A DNA stretch of 64,000 bases from Alphaproteobacteria bacterium (GTDB lineage Bacteria > Pseudomonadota > Alphaproteobacteria > Rickettsiales > SXRF01): positions 1-64,000 of the forward strand of contig JANYES010000022.1 in NCBI GenBank assembly GCA_025362975.1. The letters are read 5' to 3'. A model generated the notes under the pieces. That model was not told the DNA's origin, searched no databases, and worked only from the letters and a program-made list of their open reading frames with translations. Below, piece by piece: positions 62,930-64,000 of this stretch. Both the position numbers and the translations under genes were made by a program. The number at the start of each line of letters is the position of its first letter. The first letter of the stretch is position 1.

Positions 62930-64000
62930 ATGAAAAACTGGATTGAATTCCCCCGAATCGAAGGCAAATCCTCGCGTCAGGCGCATTGCGACCTGCCGGA
63001 AGGTACGTATGAGCGCGAATTCGGCAAGGACGGGTTTTTCGGCCCGGCGAGCCATTTACACCATGCGAATCCTCCTACGGGCTGGACGTCATGGGAAGGC
63101 GATACCCGCCCGCGGGCTTACGATCTGGTGAAGCTGGAAGGGTTTGGGCCTTCGCCGTGGGATGCCAAGCCGATCTTCCATAATGCGCATGTGCGCACGC
63201 GCTTCTGGCGCGCCGAAGGGAAAATGGTAAATTTAGTAACCAACGCCGACGGCGACGAGCTGCTGTTCGTGCATGCGGGCAGCGGCGATCTGTTCTGCGA
63301 TTTCGGCCATATGGGGTTTTCGGAGGGCGATTACATCATGCTGCCGCGCTCCAGCAAATGGCGTATCGAGTGCGCTGAGCCTTGCGCGTTTTTGATGATT
63401 GAGGCGACCAATGACGGGTTTCGCCTGCCGGATAAGGGGCTGGTCGGGCCGCATGCGATTTTCGATCCGGCGGTGCTGGAAGTTCCTGCGATTAATGAGC
63501 AGTTTAAGGCCCAGCAGGGTCAGGTGGAAACTAAGGTCGTAATCAAGCGCCACGGGCGTTTTTCGATCGTCACGTTCCCGTTCAACCCACTCGACGCGGT
63601 GGGCTGGCATGGCAATAACCTGCCGGTGAAGGTCAACTGGCGCGATATCCGCCCGCTGATGAGCCCGCGATACCATCTGCCGCCTTCGGCGCATACGACG
63701 TTCCTTGCGGGGCGTTTCGTGGTGTGCACCTTCGTGCCGCGCCCGATTGAAACCGACCCGGGCGCGCTGAAAGTGCCGTTTTACCATTCCAATAACGATT
63801 ACGATGAAATCATCTTCTACCATAAAGGCAATTTCTTCAGCCGCGATAACATCCATCCCGGCATGGTGACGGTGCATCCGTGCGGGTTTGCGCATGGGCC
63901 GCACCCGAAGGCGTTCAAGGCCAGCCAAACGGCGCCGAAAAAGGAAACCGATGAGGTGGCGGTGATGGTGGATACGCGCGATGCGGTGGAGATGTCCAGC
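62930..64000 (+). CDS. hmgA: Homogentisate 1,2-dioxygenase (partial)
   Basis: The frame is open from ATG 62930 to the window edge, giving 357 residues without a stop. It has the HgmA cupin features FLAGRFVVCTFVPRP, YHSNNDYDEIIFYHKG and HPCGFAHGPHP, where the His and Glu metal ligands lie. It opens the ring of homogentisate to maleylacetoacetate, the step after HppD. The 3' end is outside the window. Confidence 0.92.
   Translation, partial: MKNWIEFPRIEGKSSRQAHCDLPEGTYEREFGKDGFFGPASHLHHANPPTGWTSWEGDTRPRAYDLVKLEGFGPSPWDAKPIFHNAHVRTRFWRAEGKMVNLVTNADGDELLFVHAGSGDLFCDFGHMGFSEGDYIMLPRSSKWRIECAEPCAFLMIEATNDGFRLPDKGLVGPHAIFDPAVLEVPAINEQFKAQQGQVETKVVIKRHGRFSIVTFPFNPLDAVGWHGNNLPVKVNWRDIRPLMSPRYHLPPSAHTTFLAGRFVVCTFVPRPIETDPGALKVPFYHSNNDYDEIIFYHKGNFFSRDNIHPGMVTVHPCGFAHGPHPKAFKASQTAPKKETDEVAVMVDTRDAVEMSS

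Overview
The window is alphaproteobacterial chromosome. A permuted two-piece tmRNA gene with an ANDN-type tag lies beside an alpha-type sspB, and the housekeeping blocks (ilvB-ilvH, ilvC, hflK-hflC-degP, mreB, thiS-thiG, aat, tadA, ettA, thyX without thyA) fit that class. A full phenylalanine-to-homogentisate route (phhA, hppD, hmgA) points to a free-living or only mildly reduced heterotroph. I cannot assign an order or genus. The first kilobase looks GC-richer than the rest.

Layout. 1-1065: LysR regulator and tRNA-Pro. 1048-8264: a roughly 7.2 kb P4-like integrative island in the 3' end of tRNA-Pro. It carries an integrase, two paralogous arrays of 15-bp dyads, an integrase scrap, a three-gene cassette led by an MmeI-like (type IIL) restriction-modification enzyme and flanked by 81-bp inverted repeats, and an AlpA-like regulator. 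8302-14800: accessory and regulatory genes, including a TetR gene with an early stop codon, tRNA-Thr followed by a small HUH-Rep remnant with a long hairpin, a DUF347 membrane protein, a Crp/Fnr regulator and two XRE paralogues. 14803-35833: glycosyltransferases, ygfZ, yqgE, aat, gdpD, aroQ, thiSG, mreB, leuA, an adenine permease/adenine deaminase pair, ilvC, and ilvB-ilvH separated by two small unknown ORFs. 35947-40169: an unusual two-gene operon of a two-domain cytidine-deaminase-like protein and a 933-residue protein with HAM1-like and LOG-like domains. 40367-47663: miaA and serB (start codons overlapping in one CATG), a decayed acyltransferase, degP-GNAT-hflC-hflK, mrp. 47656-64000: acyltransferase, aromatic amino acid catabolism, a frameshifted glycine-zipper lipoprotein, ettA, tadA, sspB-ssrA, thyX, and the 5' part of hmgA.

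Themes. Several genes are broken by single lesions or are scraps (TetR, lipoprotein, acyltransferase, a two-TM protein, an exonuclease-like tail), which means either real decay or assembly indels. Three small ORFs, each bordered by hairpins, have codon use unlike their neighbours and may be transferred. The best candidates for undescribed biology are the deaminase/HAM1/LOG operon, the RM cassette with its inverted repeats and phased dyad arrays, and a tmRNA tag whose SspB-binding start is duplicated.
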